Shown one piece after another: positions 36,421 through 49,400 of a stretch of DNA of 64,000 nt; the first letter of the stretch is position 1, and each line of letters opens with the position of its first letter. The DNA comes from Neckera pumila (lineage: Eukaryota > Streptophyta > Bryopsida > Hypnales > Neckeraceae). The position numbers and the translations under genes were made by a program. The notes under the pieces are model-generated. The model ran no database searches. It was given only the letters and a program-made list of their open reading frames with translations, and had not been told where the DNA came from. The stretch spans positions 15,241,711-15,305,710 of the forward strand of contig OZ018413.1 in the NCBI GenBank assembly GCA_963969595.1, in the 5' to 3' direction.

Positions 36421-38018
36421 GTTTCAGGTGAGCACTTGAATGTTCAGTTTGTGTCGTTGGTTTTCGATTTATTTTGGGGAGTTTTGGCAAGCAGTTGACT
36501 TGAGCATTGAGTTTCAAGATTGTGTTTGCATTGGAGATTTAATGTTTAGGTCGGCATCCGAAAAGACCCGTCCTTAGATCGACAAGACTGTGTCAATGTT
36601 AATTTTAACTTGATAGCCATTAGTTTGATGCACACTTATCCCAAGGCATCGGGTAGTGATCCTGTAGCATAAATAGATCTCATGACCAGTTGCCGATGGG
36701 CAGTCTGGTTTTCTTCCCTGTCCACTTGCTCTTCTCGGCGCAGGTTTTGGATTGCAATTGTAGACTTAAACCTAAACGAAAGTTTTCTAGTACTTGCTTT
36801 TAGAAGTATATTATCTAGAGGTTGGTGATAAACGAACACTTGCCTCTTATCTCAAATTATTCAGTCGACAAGGAAGCAGTGCAAGTTTGAGGTTGAGAAG
36901 TGTAGAGACAATTATGGGAACATTGACGTGGTTTTGTTTTCGTGAGAATTTATAGCTCAGTTTTGGGTCCATCCGTGTGGGTAATAGCATACCGAAGACG
37001 TATTGAGCTGCACTTCCAACCAATTTTTACTGAACTTGTGAGATGCAGAATTGAATGTGCGATGATTGATTGAACTTTTTCTAGCATCTAATGGTGGCAT
37101 CATCTTGGAGAGTAGGCGGGTTTGAGGGCTCGTTTTCAAGTAATATGAGCTTCTGTATAATGACAATATGAAAGTGTCATAATTAGTAAGCCTTGAAGGG
37201 TCAGTAGCCCTGGAAATCTGGAATGGTTCCTTGAAGATTTTGGACAGCTTGTTGTATTTAATGATGTATTTATTTTCTACTCTGTTTTCTAGAGGTCATA
37301 TGCATCAATATCCAAGGAGTAGTCAAATTTCATGAAATTTTGTGGAATGCACACTAATAGGAATCAAAGTCTATGTAATCTATTGAAATGTGTGCACAAG
37401 AAAAGTTTCTTTTTATTATGGAAATGCAAATATCTTGCAATCCTTTAGTGATCCTTTAGTGATTTGTGATCCTCTTTTTTTTGTGATGTGATTGCATTTC
37501 TACCTCAAATTTTAATTGTTTTCTTTGGTGTGTTGATTGCAAGTTTAATTTTTCATCTCATGAGCTCCACAACCATTGAGAATCATTTTGCATTTGGAAA
37601 TGAGTGGGCCCCTTGATGATCTGCTGAGCTTGTCTTCTACATGGTTGTTGTGGCTCTTACTTTTATGATTGAGGTATGTGCTATTCAACAATGTTTTTTA
37701 TTACACCCATAAGCTTTTGGAATAGCAGGATATCTCAAATTTTAGTAATGAATGTGAAATCCATTTGAGCATGTTCTTATGAGAGAGTAGGGTTGTGTGT
37801 TGAATTCTAGCCTCACAAAGAATTGGGAAATCTTCTTAAGTTTATTGTTTAATGGAAATGTAAAATTGGATCCATTTTGCCAAGATATAGTGCATTGCGT
37901 GTGGCTTAGCTTTTGTGACATTCTAACCTTTGTCAATCTTTGTTGGTTATATAGGCCATCAATATAGCAATTTATTGAAATGCTCTTTTTGGTTGAATGT
38001 GATTTCAGTTGATTGCAG

Positions 38019-38096
38019 ACCAACTTTATTGTGAAAGCATTCTTTGTAGATTTGCATTTATGATATGTCATTGAAGCCCCTATTCAGTAAGTCACG
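38019..38096 (+). other. Probable 5' untranslated exon part of gene B
   Basis: Acceptor gattgcag is followed by accaacttt, matching 17,413-17,490 up to the ATG. Confidence 0.45.
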
Positions 38097-41000
38097 ATGG
38101 TTCATTGCTACAAACATGTCATTGAATCAATGAAGATTGTGCGGCAACTAGTAGGAGGTTCAAGTGATACATCATTTCAATTGAATGAACGCCAATGCCA
38201 AATCTTGGCTAAAGAACTTGTGGAGACCAGCACTTTTTTAGAAAAGAAGAGTGCTTGTTCAAAGTTTGGTGCAGGGGTGGAATGCATTATTCTCCGACAC
38301 TTGTGTTCTGCAGTTAAAAGAGCTGAAGTCTTGGTTAAGAAATGTTGCTGCAAGGATTTAGAGTCATGGCTTGTGACAGCCATGATGTTGGTGGAGATTC
38401 AAGAAGAGTTTATGGTGATTATATTGGATATCCACCTATGGAGAATGTTGTTGGGTTTTGCAATCACTTGTGAGAGGGGTTTATCTCTGGAGAAGAAGGC
38501 GGAGGAGATGAAGATCATGGATGAAGAATATCACCAATTGTTCAAGGACTTGCAAAGAGAGAGTCATGCATTGCAACAAGCAGTTATGGAAGATAAGGAG
38601 ACAATCATTTCAAGGACCTCCAAGATTGTAGACCTCCATGGATTAGCAAATAATTTGGACTATCTGCGGGCCATTTATTTGCAATCTTGGTTGACAGGTA
38701 GTGCACATTGTAGAGATATGGAGTTGACAAAGTATGAGTATGTCCGTGTATTGGGACAAGGAGGTTGTGGTACTGTGTTAAAAGTGAAGTGGCTAGGGGT
38801 TGAATGTGCTCTAAAAGTGTTGCTCGGACAAGATGAGAAGGAAGCCACTACCTTGAAGGGTCTATGTCATCCCAACATTATTCGATTGTTTCACTATTGG
38901 GAAGATTGTCCTGAGAATCCTCAATCCCATCTATTGATGGAGTTGATGCCCCAAGATCTTGGTGCGTATATGGTGAATATATCATCTTCGAAGATGCAAA
39001 TGGGAAAGGATAGTATGCCATTTTCACTTCCTGTAGCCATTGATATCATGTATCAAATAGTACAAGCTATGCGCTATATGCATGAGAAGCATTTGACTCA
39101 CCGAGATTTGAAGCCTGCCAACATTCTAGTGAAAGAGCGGCCGCAAGTGGGTTTGACATGTATTGATAGTGCCGGATATTTGGACATAAAATTGGTTGAC
39201 TTTGGATTGGTGAAATTTTACACCAACATGTATACCTTCCAACCTCCTTTGAGGAACAAGGGTACTGGAATGTATAGAGCTCCAGAGATATTTGGAAAGG
39301 ACATGGCCCAAAAGCGTCACTATTTGCCCATGGTGGATGTTTGGAGTTTTGGAATTACGTGTGCGGAGATTTTGAGTGGAAAGGAAGCATATGCTGAATA
39401 TATTGGCAAGTCTGGGATGGATATTCCATCCATGGTGTGCAATGAAGGACTTAGGCCAACTCTACCCCAACATTGCCCTCAATACTTGGCGTTTTGCATC
39501 AAGAGTTGTTGGGAGATTAAACCTACTCGGCGACCAACTTTTGCAAGTCTTTGCAAATTGTTGAGACATGCAAAATTGTTGAGCTTGGGAGTGACGAAGT
39601 TGGATGATAGCAAGTTATTTTTTGCATACACCACACAAAGTGACCAAGTGCAAAGTTTGAATTTATCACCATCATCATCAAGAGCAAGGTACATGTGCCA
39701 TGCAATATTTTTGATTTTGCATTATATGATCTAATATAATAAGCAATCTCATATCAATTAAATGCCAATGCCAATTCCAATCACCTGATTGTAACATGAA
39801 CAATATGACGACTATAAGAATCTAATATCTATGAGTATAAGAATATGAATCATTATATATAAATCTATTAGAGGGTATCTTGTGTGATGTTTGTTCAATA
39901 TCTGCAAAATGCAATATCAATCTAATGTAGCCAATGTAAAATTTATGATATTGACATGAAACTTGCATTTAATTATCACCATATACATCCTCTCATTTTT
40001 CTATAGGAAAAATAACGTTAACTATAGGAAAGGAATATCTCGTGTCTTAGCATTAAGATCTTTCATCATTCTAATGGAAGTCTAACGAACAGCGTCTTTT
40101 TTATGATGCTTATACCCCCCATCGTGTGAATTATCTGCAGGGTTTCAACGTTCTTTCAATCATCATTGAAGTTTATGGGAATTGGGTCTCGTCGAGTTCC
40201 AAGTGTTGCAGGAGGTGAGTCACCGAGCTGGCAGTTTACTTCGTGTTGACAATTTGTATTCTAGTATTAGTGGAAGTGGAACGAATACATTCTACATCGT
40301 AGTGACCAGGGAAGCCAATACTCTGCAGTCTTGCCTGGAGCTGCTATTCTGTACGAAGAGCGAGTTGTTTCAACATCGATGGTTACTGAGGAAAGCGCAC
40401 CGGCCGACGAGGTTGTTGCTGGAAGTGTTGCAACTGCGGCGACTCCTTCTGGCAATCCTCCTCCTTGGGATCTGGCCAAAATCTGCGAAACCGAGGAGCA
40501 GAAAGAGGAGGCGGTGGCTTCTTCGGGGAATCGTCACAAAAATCATTCTCAGCAGAAAAATCAGAGCCCTGGCCACCTGCTTTCCCATTTCCAGGTGAGC
40601 AATTTTATATCATGAACGGTGTGAACGTTGTCTTGGTCTATTTGATTAAGCAACTGATTGGTAAGAAGTTCATTAATTTATAGGCAACGTCATCAGGAGA
40701 ATCTTTCCCGTCGTTCACAGGGAAGTACTGATAAAGCTTTTGCATTGTGTTTCGAGTCGACCAATTTACATATTTGCTTTACTTGCGTACATTATTATCA
40801 GGATCGGATTGAGGGCAATAGTGTTGAGCCTGAACTCCCCAAGTTCCTTGAAGCAACAAGTGCAAGCAATTCTCTAGCCGCTCTTTTCTGGAATCAAAGC
40901 ATCACGCTTCCCAAACCGAGTCTTCCAGACCTGGAGGTCATCCGGAGATATACTGCGTCTTCCTCGTCGAGTCCTGGGGACCGCTACAATGGCTCTCGAG

Positions 41001-42542
41001 AGGCAGATGGTTACCAGTTCCGAGCTCCACCTCCTGGATCCTACCAGGATGTTGTCACGGGACCATCTCCTATAAATCTCCTGATTGCGGTTACGGGAGT
41101 GAGTAGTGCTGTTAATCATTTTGCCAAGGTTCTTATCACGAACATGAACAATCATCCGGTGGACCAAGAGGCATTCAAGCAGATGATTCTCCAGGAAGTG
41201 AGAGCCGACATGGTTAGAGCCAACCACTGGAAGTTCTTGGTTCAAGCATTCATTTGCAGACGGTTCTTCGATGGATTTGACGCTCCAAATGGGTATTTTG
41301 GCGTAGAATACTTTGAGAATGAACAGATGACGAAGCTCATTTCCTTCGCTGATTTCTCCAAGTTCAAGGACAAGGCATCCACCATTTCGATGCTGCTGGA
41401 TTCAGACTCACCGGATGGCTCTATTCTTGGAAAGTTCTGCTTCAAGAAGTTCAAGTCCATCATTGGCGAGTTAGCCAGAAATCACCCTTTCCCCACCTAC
41501 CAAAAGGAGTGGTTTGCGATCGAAAGGGAATGCCATCCGAAAACTGTGTTCTATCAAAGCTTTCTGAAAGTTGCTGTTTCCGTTTGGTTGGTGCACAGAT
41601 TGGTTCATTCGTTTGAGGAGAAGGTTGAAATGTTGATTTATGAGAAGGGTGCCAAGTTCCAGAGACAGACCATGGAGTCTGTTGTCCCTGGGAGTTACGA
41701 AGAAGAGGATGAAGAGGCTGATGTGAATACCGAAGTGGGTTTCTCAGTGATTCCTGGGTTTCAGGTGAGTAGAAGTGTGGTGAAGTGTGAGGTCTACCTT
41801 CGCAGCAGAAACAGACATACTGACCTGGAGATCACTGGGGAGACCTCAACCGAGAAGACTCCTGTGAAGACCCCTAGCAACAAGTCTACCCCGAGCAGCA
41901 TCTACCATGTAAGCGCATCTTCAGTAGTTGAAACTGACCTTTGGTTTTCACCCCAATGTGGTTTCATAGCTCTACTGTTGATGATCATTTTGTGCTTCCA
42001 TATATAATGGAGATGGCTCAAAATTACATATCTCTTGAATTAATGAACGTCATTGCATTCCTAAACCCTAAACTAATGAAGGTCCCTAGAGGACCTTCTT
42101 TTTACTGGTAATAAAGACACGAGAGCCAATATGGATCTCTTGGACCCTTTAGGGTGAAGCTTCAAAACATTGGTCCCACGAACAGTACTCCTCACGAAGT
42201 AACAGTTGACATTGAGTTTGGCCGTGGTTCAATTCAACACTTGACATTTCCTTTCATAGTTTTGGCACCACTTCCTCCTTTTGGCTCTCTTCTGTAATGT
42301 TCTGCTTTATTCTCGTTTTCGACATTGACTTGCTTTGTGAAGTGTTCATTCTCGTCCAGTGGTGGCGGACGATGTAGAAGACGGATATTGTGGTGTATCC
42401 CTGTGGTACACACTCAAATGGAAGCACAAGTGTGTTCTATTTCTCACATTACTATCAATGAATGGTGATGCAGTATCGCATACCGAGACCTCCAGACCAC
42501 CTGGATGACGTCAGGAGGACCCGCCCGTTCATCGAATCATAG
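38097..42542 (+). CDS. DUF1221(HeLo-like)-kinase-GIL1/IRKI fusion, copy B
   Basis: Five exons: 38,097-39,688, 40,141-40,214, 40,329-40,594, 40,802-41,908 and 42,474-42,542. Phases agree at every junction and the sum is 3,108 nt, an open frame of 1,035 aa ending in TAG. Domains: DUF1221 at about 1-130; kinase with glycine loop from Gly220, Lys240, HRD 335-337 and DFG 368-370; linker of about 90 residues; GIL1/IRKI domain with HPKTVFYQSFLKVA and VGFSVIPGFQ; acidic segment EEEDEEADV; short basic tail (YRIPRP, then RRTRPFIES). The tail is supported by a good acceptor (gatgcag) and by matching phase. The likely role is a cytoplasmic signalling kinase joined to its adaptor; activity, location and partners are inferred. 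It is paralogous to copy A, which has an extra linker repeat and a different 3' end. If the two parts were separate genes, the kinase would end at 39,734 and a GIL1/IRKI gene would begin at ATG 40,175. Confidence 0.78.
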
Positions 42543-45500
42543 GGGCTCTCGTTGTGTTGCTCGAGATATCAAAACGTCTGAATGGAGGAGACGACGAGCA
42601 AGTACCAAACCCAACCCGTGTGTGCGAGAGAGTACCGGTATATGCATTCAAGAGTTCCTTTACATTTCGACAAGTGTTTTGTTTTTGAAGTATGCTCTAG
42701 GTTTGTGTAGAATGCAGAAGTTGAAGATTTCCTGTTCATTTTGAAGTTGATTAATTGGGTAGCATGTGATTCTAGCTCTATTTTTCTATTTGTTGGTTCA
42801 CGCAATTTGAAAGTGAAGGACTGCTATTTACAAATCCATCAAATTTGCAGCTTGCTGCAGCAAGGTGAAGTGTTTATCGTGTTCAAGTGTTGTCCACATG
42901 ACCACACCTTACGTTGACATTGTTCAAATGATGTGAAGGAAGAGCGGAAGCTGCTGTTCTTAGAACAATTGGAAAGTAAGCTGAGGAGACTGTTGAAGTT
43001 TTCATCATTTGGTAGCGGAAATGCGGAAATGGCTTCACAATTGGGAGCAGGGAGACCTGTAGATGCACCTGAAGAGGAACGTGCGGTTCCATGACACCTG
43101 TGATTATTGTTTATTGTTTATTTTCAAGTAAGTGCAGGAAGTAGCATGAAAATATGGGTCACCATATTCATTTTGAGTGTCTCCAGTTTTTTCTAAAATA
43201 AATCGTCTGCTTATGTGACTATTATTGTAATTACTATGCTCTTTACTTCAATTTCTACTTCAAACATTTCTCTGCCATTCATTGTGTGGGTTTTTAGGTA
43301 TTTCGCTCTGAAGAAATAAGGGTCCATGACAGATGTAAACTATTATATGTCAAAATAGTTTACAAACTTTGAAAACATATGTTTTGTTATACAATTTTGA
43401 GATCATGTAGGTAAATTTGACCTTTTAGAGGGTACTTCATTTTTGTTTAGGATTGTTGACCTCATAATTTAAAGTAATAAGTTTTTTTTCAATTTCAATT
43501 TCAATGTCTATCTAGGCTGCTAAAGATATATTCTTAAAAAAGATTAATTAATTTTATTGTATTGAATAGATTGATATCTACTCAAATATATTTGAATCAT
43601 TGAATTTTGAATAATAAGATGAAAGTTATGAAGAATTTTCACTTTGGGAGCAATTCAAGTAGAAAATAACAATTTTAACTCAATTGTGAAAATTTCCAAA
43701 TTAAAAATAAAACATAGGATACATTTTGCTTACTAGAACATCTCCCCAATAGGATTATTTTATAATTCTCAATTTCTAATCATAGTTATTAGCGGTCTAG
43801 TTTTTTTTTTTTTCGAGTGCCACCTTCCTCTTTTTAATTTTTTTTACAAATGAGTATGAGAGTATTTTTGGTTAAATTTTCTTGCATATATTCTCAACCC
43901 ATTTTCCAAAAGATTGACTAATTTGCACAAGTTTTGAACATATTTGTTTTTTTCTAAAATTGTTGAAAAAAAAACTTCACCTGTAAGAAGGGCTAGAAAA
44001 GCTTAGGATACATTGAACTTGTAATTGATGGGAATTCTTACTCCAAATTTTTGGGAGGATGTACTTGAACAAATACATTAAAGAACCCACTAGTTGGATT
44101 TGTTAAAGAATAAATATGTGAAAATTTTAGCCTTGCTTTGGATACAAGCTTGTTTAAATAGTTTTGGGCCTGAAAATATTGCATTATTTTAGTGGTTCAT
44201 GTGCGTTTCTTTTCAAGGTTGTTAGAATTTGCAAAGTAATAATGAATGTGGTTATGCAACAAATATGTAATTGCATAGTAAGTAACATTTCTTTATAACA
44301 ACGGATAGCATTATGGTAACAAGTTTACATAGGTGGCATACACAATACTTGCAACTCGTATGAAATTGATCCAATAAAATTGCTAAAATGTTTATATAGA
44401 TCTCACATGTCAACTTCTATACTATACTATTATAAAGCAAGGAAGATTGAGTTAAGTATCTGTATTTTGAACGCATAGTGAGGCAGAGGTACCATGAAGC
44501 TTCACTATGCGTTCAAAATAATTTTAAATTAAAAAATATATATATAAATTCACCTCCCTCCAAAAAAAATTTAATTTTTAAAATTTAAAATTTTCATACT
44601 CCTCCCCTCCTCCTCCCCTCCTCCTTTATAATTTTGAAAAACCACTTTAATTGACAATCGATATGAGACAATTCGTCCCATATCCAATACCCATATTCAG
44701 TACCCATATTTAGTATTGTACACGTATATGTATCCGCATTTGTATCTAATATTCACTACATGTTTATATATGATACCGTACTTGTGTCCACTATTCATTT
44801 TGTATCCGTAACCATATTCATATTTGGATGGCTCAAATTAAATCTCACAAGATCAACAATTTGTGATTTTTTAAGAAATCAACAGCAATTTCAAAGGTAA
44901 GCATTTTTTTTTACAAACAATCAACGGTTTGTAAATTTTTTGAGAGAGGGGGGGCAACTAATGCAAACTAGGGGTGTACCTCTCTTTTGGAGGGATAGGA
45001 TACAGCCAATCATTATTGATTGGCTAATAGGCCTATGATAGTTATTAATTTTTATATTCCTTCCCATTATGAGTAATATTTGCATATTACAAGTTATTAA
45101 TATTACGTCATTTCAAAATTATTAAACATATGTCATATTCCACAATATATTTGGTAAGATACATTACATTCAAAAAAGACCTTCCAAAAATAAATACATT
45201 ATTTTATATTAAATTTTAATGAGTTCCAAAATTTTGATTAGGTTTTCGTCACAATGTATAAAGTCATTTATTTATATTATATATAGGTTATGAAATTGTA
45301 TTAAAACATATGGTAACGTATTGAAATGTATTAATATTTTAGTATTCTATAATTGCATTTTTTCATCTTCTTTTCAAATGTAACTAATAGCCAACATGGT
45401 TGGAAAAATATGAATGAATAGGAAGTCTTACAAATTCATACAATAAAAGAAGTTACAGAAAATTCAAGAGTAAATAAACTTGTTTTCTTCACTTTCAATG

Positions 45501-46441
45501 CTTATTTTGTGTAATTAATATTGTTAAAGTTTATGCAATTTCTTCCAAACATTTTTATGCTGGTCTAGTGTAAGATCTTACGGTTAGATTTGCAAATGAA
45601 AAAAATATTTAAAGTTTTTGTTGTTTGCTTTGAAAATGACAATTTTGCTTGAATTTAATTTGACCAAAAAAATGGCCTTGAGACTTTAGGGATTAAATGA
45701 AAACACCTAATATAGTTGAAGTAGTGACGGGAGATTGACTGTACTTAGAAATTTCTTTACATTTCCATTGAAAAATTTGCAATTAATCTACCAATGATTG
45801 TATTTCAAAATCTTGAGTGTGTAAAAGGCATCTCTAAAATAAGGCAATTAATTCTTTGCAATTGGTCTTTCAAAAATCAATAGTAGCTCCGAGAGTAGCT
45901 TGTTTGTTATAGATAAGTCAAATTGAAATGATTTTGGATCTATTTGCAATTTAGACATTGTTTAATCATAACAAGTAATTTTCCTGGAACTTATTCAACT
46001 CAAGAAATGTAAGAAATCAAGCTAACTTTAATTCCTAAGTTTTATTTGTGATTTGAAGCCTCTATTCAATCAGAGAAGGGGTATAAAAAGTACATCTTCT
46101 TCAAGCCAAAAGATTCTAAACCATTTGGTGAATGTTGGATAATTGATAGAATAAAAAATCACTTATAAAATTAATGGCCCATATAGATGAACTTGATTGT
46201 ATACATATCATACTATAGACTATTTGCATTGTATGATTTATTTTTAGTCTTGTGCCCTTTGCAAAATATGTAGTGTTTTCAAATTGATCTCAACATGCAA
46301 TTACATGCATTTTAGAGTAAATTACATTTAATCAACTCATGCATAAGATACTAGGGAAGCATACTCAGCTAGTATTGAATGATCAATTCTCTCACACTCT
46401 ACAAAATCTTCAAAATATGGAATATTTTCAAAATAAAAATT
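42543..46441. other. Intergenic between gene B and U2AF65
   Basis: The block B duplication ends near 43,010. 43,430-45,696 is AT-rich and carries decayed TTAACCCC-family text, with an end-like ggccttgagactttagggattaa at 45,674-45,696. It also has a perfect hairpin at 44,463-44,520 and a short pyrimidine tract near 44,600. No gene is seen. Confidence 0.5.
44463..44520. repeat. Perfect 19-bp stem, 20-nt loop hairpin
   Basis: TATTTTGAACGCATAGTGA (44,463-44,481) is exactly repeated in reverse complement at 44,502-44,520. It lies about 45 bp inside a sequence that starts TCTATACTATACTATTA, reminiscent of Helitron 5' ends, but no matching 3' end was found. Confidence 0.85.
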
Positions 46442-49400
46442 TCATCCACCAAAATCCCCATTCAAAAACTTGTCTTCTGAGTAATAAGATACATTGACTA
46501 AGTTGCCTCCAAATTTTCGATTGTGTAATGCTTGTTTTGCTTTGGTAGCACCTTGCAAGTCTGAATACTCCACAAAAACCTATAGCATTCAAAAATAGTT
46601 AATTAGATATTAATCAATACAAATAAATAATCAATCAATGATTGATCTGCCAAAAATGAAATTAAACATATAATGCATCTTTTAGATACCAAAGAAGGTT
46701 GTTTACCATTCCAAGGCCAGGAACAGCCTCCTTATTGTAGCTAGGACGAGGTATGATAACATTCACAAGGTTTCCTATAATCAAAAGTCCAAAAGTCAAG
46801 AATACCAAATGTATTGAACAATTGAATAGTACAAATGCATCATCAGAGAATATTTGCAAAGATTCAATATTTCCTGGTAAACTATTCTATAATAATATCT
46901 TAACTCTCATTCCTAAATTTGTCAATGTTAGAAAGATTAGATACAAAAGCATGCATGAGGCATTTTCTTACCATATTTGCAACATTCCTCTTTCATATCC
47001 TCAAGGATCTCATGAAACTCGGTATCATTCTTCAAATCTTCAAGTGAAACAATCTGTTAAAAGAAATGATAGATTCAAATAAGACAGTTTGTTGATGTCA
47101 AAAATTTGCCTTCAATTTTTATGTTTATAAAACATAGATAAAAGTTTGACAAAATATCTTTCAAATACAAAATACATACCTGAGAGAGGCAAATAATTTT
47201 TGTTGCATCTCCAGAAGTAGCAATTATAGGAGCTCCACTAGGAATCGTATTTGCCATCATACCTCCACCCAAGCCAGGAAACATTCCTCCAACATTCAAA
47301 CCCATTCCTAATCCCATTGCATTTGCTCCACTTGAAAGCGCAAGTTTCTGAAATTTTTGAAAACAAGTCATTAGATCATGGATTAATGTTTCTACTTTTA
47401 AAATCTAGAAAAAAAATTGAAAAAATAGAAACTGTAGAATATTGTCTAAGTATAATACTTTGGTAGAAATACTAGCAATAGACACTCATTGGTATAAAGT
47501 CAATAAAGGCAAAGATAACCTACTTGTAAAGCAATTTGTTGTTGGGCTTGTACAATGATATTTGTTTGGTCGGGCTTGGGTTGCCCACAGAAGCCCATGA
47601 AGCTATAGATGTGTAAGGATAAAATTGTCAACTTGAATGTTTGTAAATTTTGATGATTCGACCAAAAGTAAAAATTATTATGGTGTACTTGAAACAAACA
47701 TAAGACAAAAGCTTATGCAATTAAATATAATTGATAGTACTAATATTATAAAATTGAAGCCACAAAATCATCTAAAATGTTTAAAGAATTGAAAATGATG
47801 TGGAAAAAGAAATAAATTAAATAAAGGTTCAATGAGATCATGTCCACCTTGCAGAAGCACGTCGTACAGTTAATGTCCTGTCACCCATTTTTAACCCGTT
47901 GAGAGCTGCGCAAGCAATGTCCATTACCGAAGGATCCTGAAAGAATACAAGCATTACAGAGTGATGACTTTCAAATTCTAGAAACATAATTTCTTAGATA
48001 TGAAACTCTTATGTACATTATAAAATACAAATCACAAAAGGTTAATTTAAGATAAAGAACAAACTATTGATCTGATTAATTGTACAAAGTCCTCAAAGTC
48101 CTCAATTAGATACATAAACATTTTAATAAAAAAGACCCTATGTAAATGAAAGAGATATTAACTTGATAAACGCAAAATCCATAGCCTTTGGAGTTTCCAG
48201 TGTCGCGGTCCTTGACCAAATCAAAAGCTCGTAGAGGACTGTGATTAGAGGAGAACATGACATCAAATTCTATGTGTTCTAAGCACATGTCCTATTTAAT
48301 AATTGCAGAACATGTGGTTAGCCTACCACGGCCAGTCCAAGCACTGCAAAATCTGCGCAAATTGTCAGCACATGAAAAAAATGTGGTCATTTTCTTTGAC
48401 ATTCAATTTAGCCTCTTTGAATTCAAATTAGCATATCCAAGAGTATTGTTAGAGATACATCATTAATAGAAGCTCACCCAAATGAAGAAAGGAGATCCAT
48501 AATTTGTTCTTCACTAAGATAGTATGGCAACCCTCCTACAAAGATACGATCGGGGCCGTCTGCACTACCTAAAGCACTGCAATGTAAATTGAGATATTAG
48601 CTCCATAAATCCATATTCTCAATGTTTATTGTAAGTATATATGCCCTATGCCTCTTCAAAAGTCATAAGTCCCATCAATTAATATTCCTTATAAAAATCT
48701 TTCATTAATTCATAATTGAAATTTACAAATGGATTAGAAAGGTACACTACATCTAAGTTATTAATATATCTATTTTATGGTAATGTTGCACATGAATAAC
48801 AAAAAATAATAGTAATATAAAATAAAATGGATTTTAAGAACAAACCCAAGAGTAAGACCAACAGCTGCTAAATTGAGATGACCACTTGGTTGACTAGGCC
48901 CCAATGTTGCTGCCATTGAAGGATTATAATCACTAGGTCTTCGAACTCGAACTGAAACGCCCTGAGGGAGCATATTCAAAAAACATCATCCATGAGAAAT
49001 GTGTAGAGATGCAAGCACAAGAAATGTTATTCTTCAACCATATAAGAGATGTCAAAATTATAATATCAAACCTAGTTGTCAAATTTGACAAAAAATAATT
49101 CTAAAACTGGATGCCAAAATTTTTGAAAATTTATTTTGCAAGAAAATAAAAATTTTGAATGAAAAAAAAAACTGTGGAGTATTGACAAAGTATTTCTGGT
49201 TTTTAGTAGATATTCATTATTTTGGCATAGAATGTTGTTCCTACTTTTTGAGGATGGTAACATTAGATAACAATAGCAACAATGTTTTACCCTCCAATTC
49301 ATGTAATTGAATCATTTGTGATCTTATATACCCCAAATCAATCAAGTAGTAAATAAAATAGAGCTCACTAAAAGCTTCTAGAAAATGTACCAAAACGCAC

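Larger units (their letters stand above)
34680..38018 (+). other. Conserved upstream region of gene B
   Basis: It aligns with 14,030-17,412. It includes leader repeats at 34,725-34,855 and 35,822-35,950, the exon-like block 35,538-35,696, and a copy-B-specific tandem duplication at 35,971-36,420. A 112-codon frame (35,362-35,700) crosses the exon-like block but is broken in copy A. Confidence 0.5.

Noticed and set aside
40658..42007. 449-codon frame as a gene start for copy B
   Set aside because: Its start is a TTG inside an intron; the real exon begins at 40,802 after ttatcag.
44416..45000. A Helitron
   Set aside because: The 5' sequence is suggestive, but no CTRR terminus with an upstream hairpin, and no Rep/helicase remnant, was found.
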